Shown here piece by piece: positions 6,472 through 8,363 of a stretch of 8,363 bases of DNA. Under the pieces are notes generated by a model. That model worked only from the letters and a program-made list of their open reading frames with translations, made no database searches and was not told where the DNA came from. The translations under genes and the position numbers were made by a program. This stretch comes from a bacterium. GTDB lineage: Bacteria; Bacteroidota; Bacteroidia; B-17B0; Aurantibacillaceae. The DNA is taken from positions 1 to 8,363 of the forward strand of contig DAHXOV010000107.1 in the NCBI GenBank assembly GCA_027364695.1. The letters run 5' to 3'. Positions within the stretch are counted from its first letter, which is position 1, and the number at the start of each line of letters is the position of its first letter.

Positions 6472-6553
6472 TGCTTTGGGGGTGCTCAAAAAATCCGGGC
6501 TGAGAAAATACCCCTATCACTTGATGCAGATAATGCTGCCGAAGGGAAAAGCA
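6472..6553 (+). ncRNA. TPP riboswitch (THI box) aptamer
   Basis: The segment carries the conserved THI-box blocks in order: GGGGGTGC (6478-6485), GGCTGAGA (6498-6505), ATACCCC (6508-6514), CTTGATGCAGATAATGC (6520-6536) and CGAAGGGA (6540-6547). P1 closes by GCUUU (6473-6477) with AAAGC (6548-6552). P2 pairs the G run with CCCC. A short P3 is possible (GCUC with GGGC), and P5 pairs GCAG (6526-6529) with CUGC (6536-6539). CUGAGA and the GAUAAUGC region are the pyrimidine- and pyrophosphate-contacting parts of the known aptamer. It lies directly after a promoter and upstream of thiS-thiC, so it should lower their expression when thiamine pyrophosphate is plentiful. Confidence 0.95.
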
Positions 6554-6586
6554 AAATGTGTTTTTATCTTTTCACATTCTGTTTTT
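6547..6586 (+). promoter_or_regulatory. Probable riboswitch expression platform: alternative hairpin sharing the P1 strand
   Basis: AAUGUG (6555-6560) pairs with CACAUU (6573-6578) around a U-rich loop. The stem can be lengthened past one A-C mismatch by pairing AAAAGC and an A (6547-6553) with UGUUUUU (6580-6586). The extension uses bases 6548-6552, the same bases that form the 3' strand of aptamer P1, so the long hairpin and P1 exclude each other. The short hairpin followed by UUUUUCCUCUUCUC could be a weak terminator when P1 is closed by ligand. The polarity is inferred and the stem is A+T rich. Confidence 0.5.
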
Positions 6587-6613
6587 CCTCTTCTCACAAA
6601 AAATTAACCCTAT

Positions 6614-6823
6614 ATGAAAATATCTATCAACGACAATACAATGGAATTACATAACAACACTTCCATTGCCGAATTGCTGAAAACAGAACTCCATATCGCT
6701 GTCAATAAAAAAGGCATTGCTGTAGCAGTCAATGAAACAATTGTTCCAAGAGAAGAATGGAACAACTACACCATAAAAGACCAAGATAAGATACTCGTGA
6801 TCACCGCATCACAAGGGGGATAA
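6614..6823 (+). CDS. thiS: Sulfur carrier protein ThiS
   Basis: ThiS is a ubiquitin-fold cytoplasmic protein. Its C-terminal Gly-Gly is adenylated by ThiF-type enzymes and converted to a thiocarboxylate that gives sulfur to ThiG for the thiazole ring. The 69-residue product has the expected size, a beta-grasp pattern, the conserved segment AVAVNETIVPREEW (36-49) and the terminal ASQGG with nothing after the diglycine. It is the first gene after the TPP riboswitch; the aptamer end lies about 60 bases upstream and thiC follows after 20 bases. The leader before ATG 6614 is A-rich without a clear Shine-Dalgarno sequence, normal for Bacteroidota. Confidence 0.95.
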   Translation: MKISINDNTMELHNNTSIAELLKTELHIAVNKKGIAVAVNETIVPREEWNNYTIKDQDKILVITASQGG

Positions 6824-6840
6824 ATCAATTTAAAACTTAA

Positions 6841-8363
<1,523 letters not shown>

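Noticed and set aside
6604..6613. AACCCTAT just before the thiS start resembles the aptamer's P2 strand ACCCCTAT and could pair with the GGGGGT run
   Set aside because: Only four or five pairs form, and the contact would hide the start without ligand, opposite to the expected repression by TPP.

Overview
The window looks like a chromosomal segment of a Bacteroidota bacterium, probably a relative of the Chitinophagales or Sphingobacteriales. The reasons are the strong A+T bias, A-rich start regions without clear Shine-Dalgarno sequences, a well-formed Bacteroidota-type promoter (TTG, 20-base spacer, TAtcTTTG), and the style of the RsgA, ThiC and outer-membrane protein sequences. The genus cannot be fixed from the sequence alone.

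Layout. Bases 1-187 are the 3' end of a gene that looks like the last strands of an outer-membrane beta-barrel protein; its stop codon lies in a 9-bp inverted repeat. Bases 236-1198 encode the ribosome-assembly GTPase RsgA. After about 210 bases with no recognisable gene comes a convergent, minus-strand gene (1410-3356) for a polytopic membrane protein with C-terminal TPR repeats. It resembles the TMTC/O-mannosyltransferase-like GT-C proteins. Only 11 bases separate its start codon from that of a plus-strand four-gene operon (3368-6422): ketosynthase III-like protein, acyl carrier protein, second ketosynthase III-like protein, and short-chain dehydrogenase/reductase. A hairpin with a T-rich tail closes this operon. 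A promoter and a TPP riboswitch (about 6472-6553) then lead into thiS (6614-6823) and thiC (6844 to the window end, 3' end missing).

How the genes work together. The thi part is conventional: the riboswitch senses thiamine pyrophosphate and should repress thiS (sulfur carrier for the thiazole moiety) and thiC (pyrimidine moiety). The most interesting part is the KAS-ACP-KAS-SDR cassette. Both ketosynthases keep the Cys-His-Asn triad, the carrier protein has a candidate phosphopantetheine serine, and the reductase keeps Asn-Ser-Tyr-Lys. There is no dehydratase, enoyl reductase, thioesterase or acyltransferase. This set could build a short, hydroxylated, ACP-bound acyl chain: one condensation and reduction would give 3-hydroxybutyryl, and two rounds would give 3,5-dihydroxyhexanoyl. 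A plausible destination is N- or O-acylation of a surface sugar, but no transferase or sugar gene is present to prove it. The neighbouring divergent GT-C/TPR protein is suggestive only. rsgA and thiSC are core genes, so the cassette and perhaps the membrane protein read as an accessory module between housekeeping loci; no transposase, integrase or tRNA attachment site was seen.
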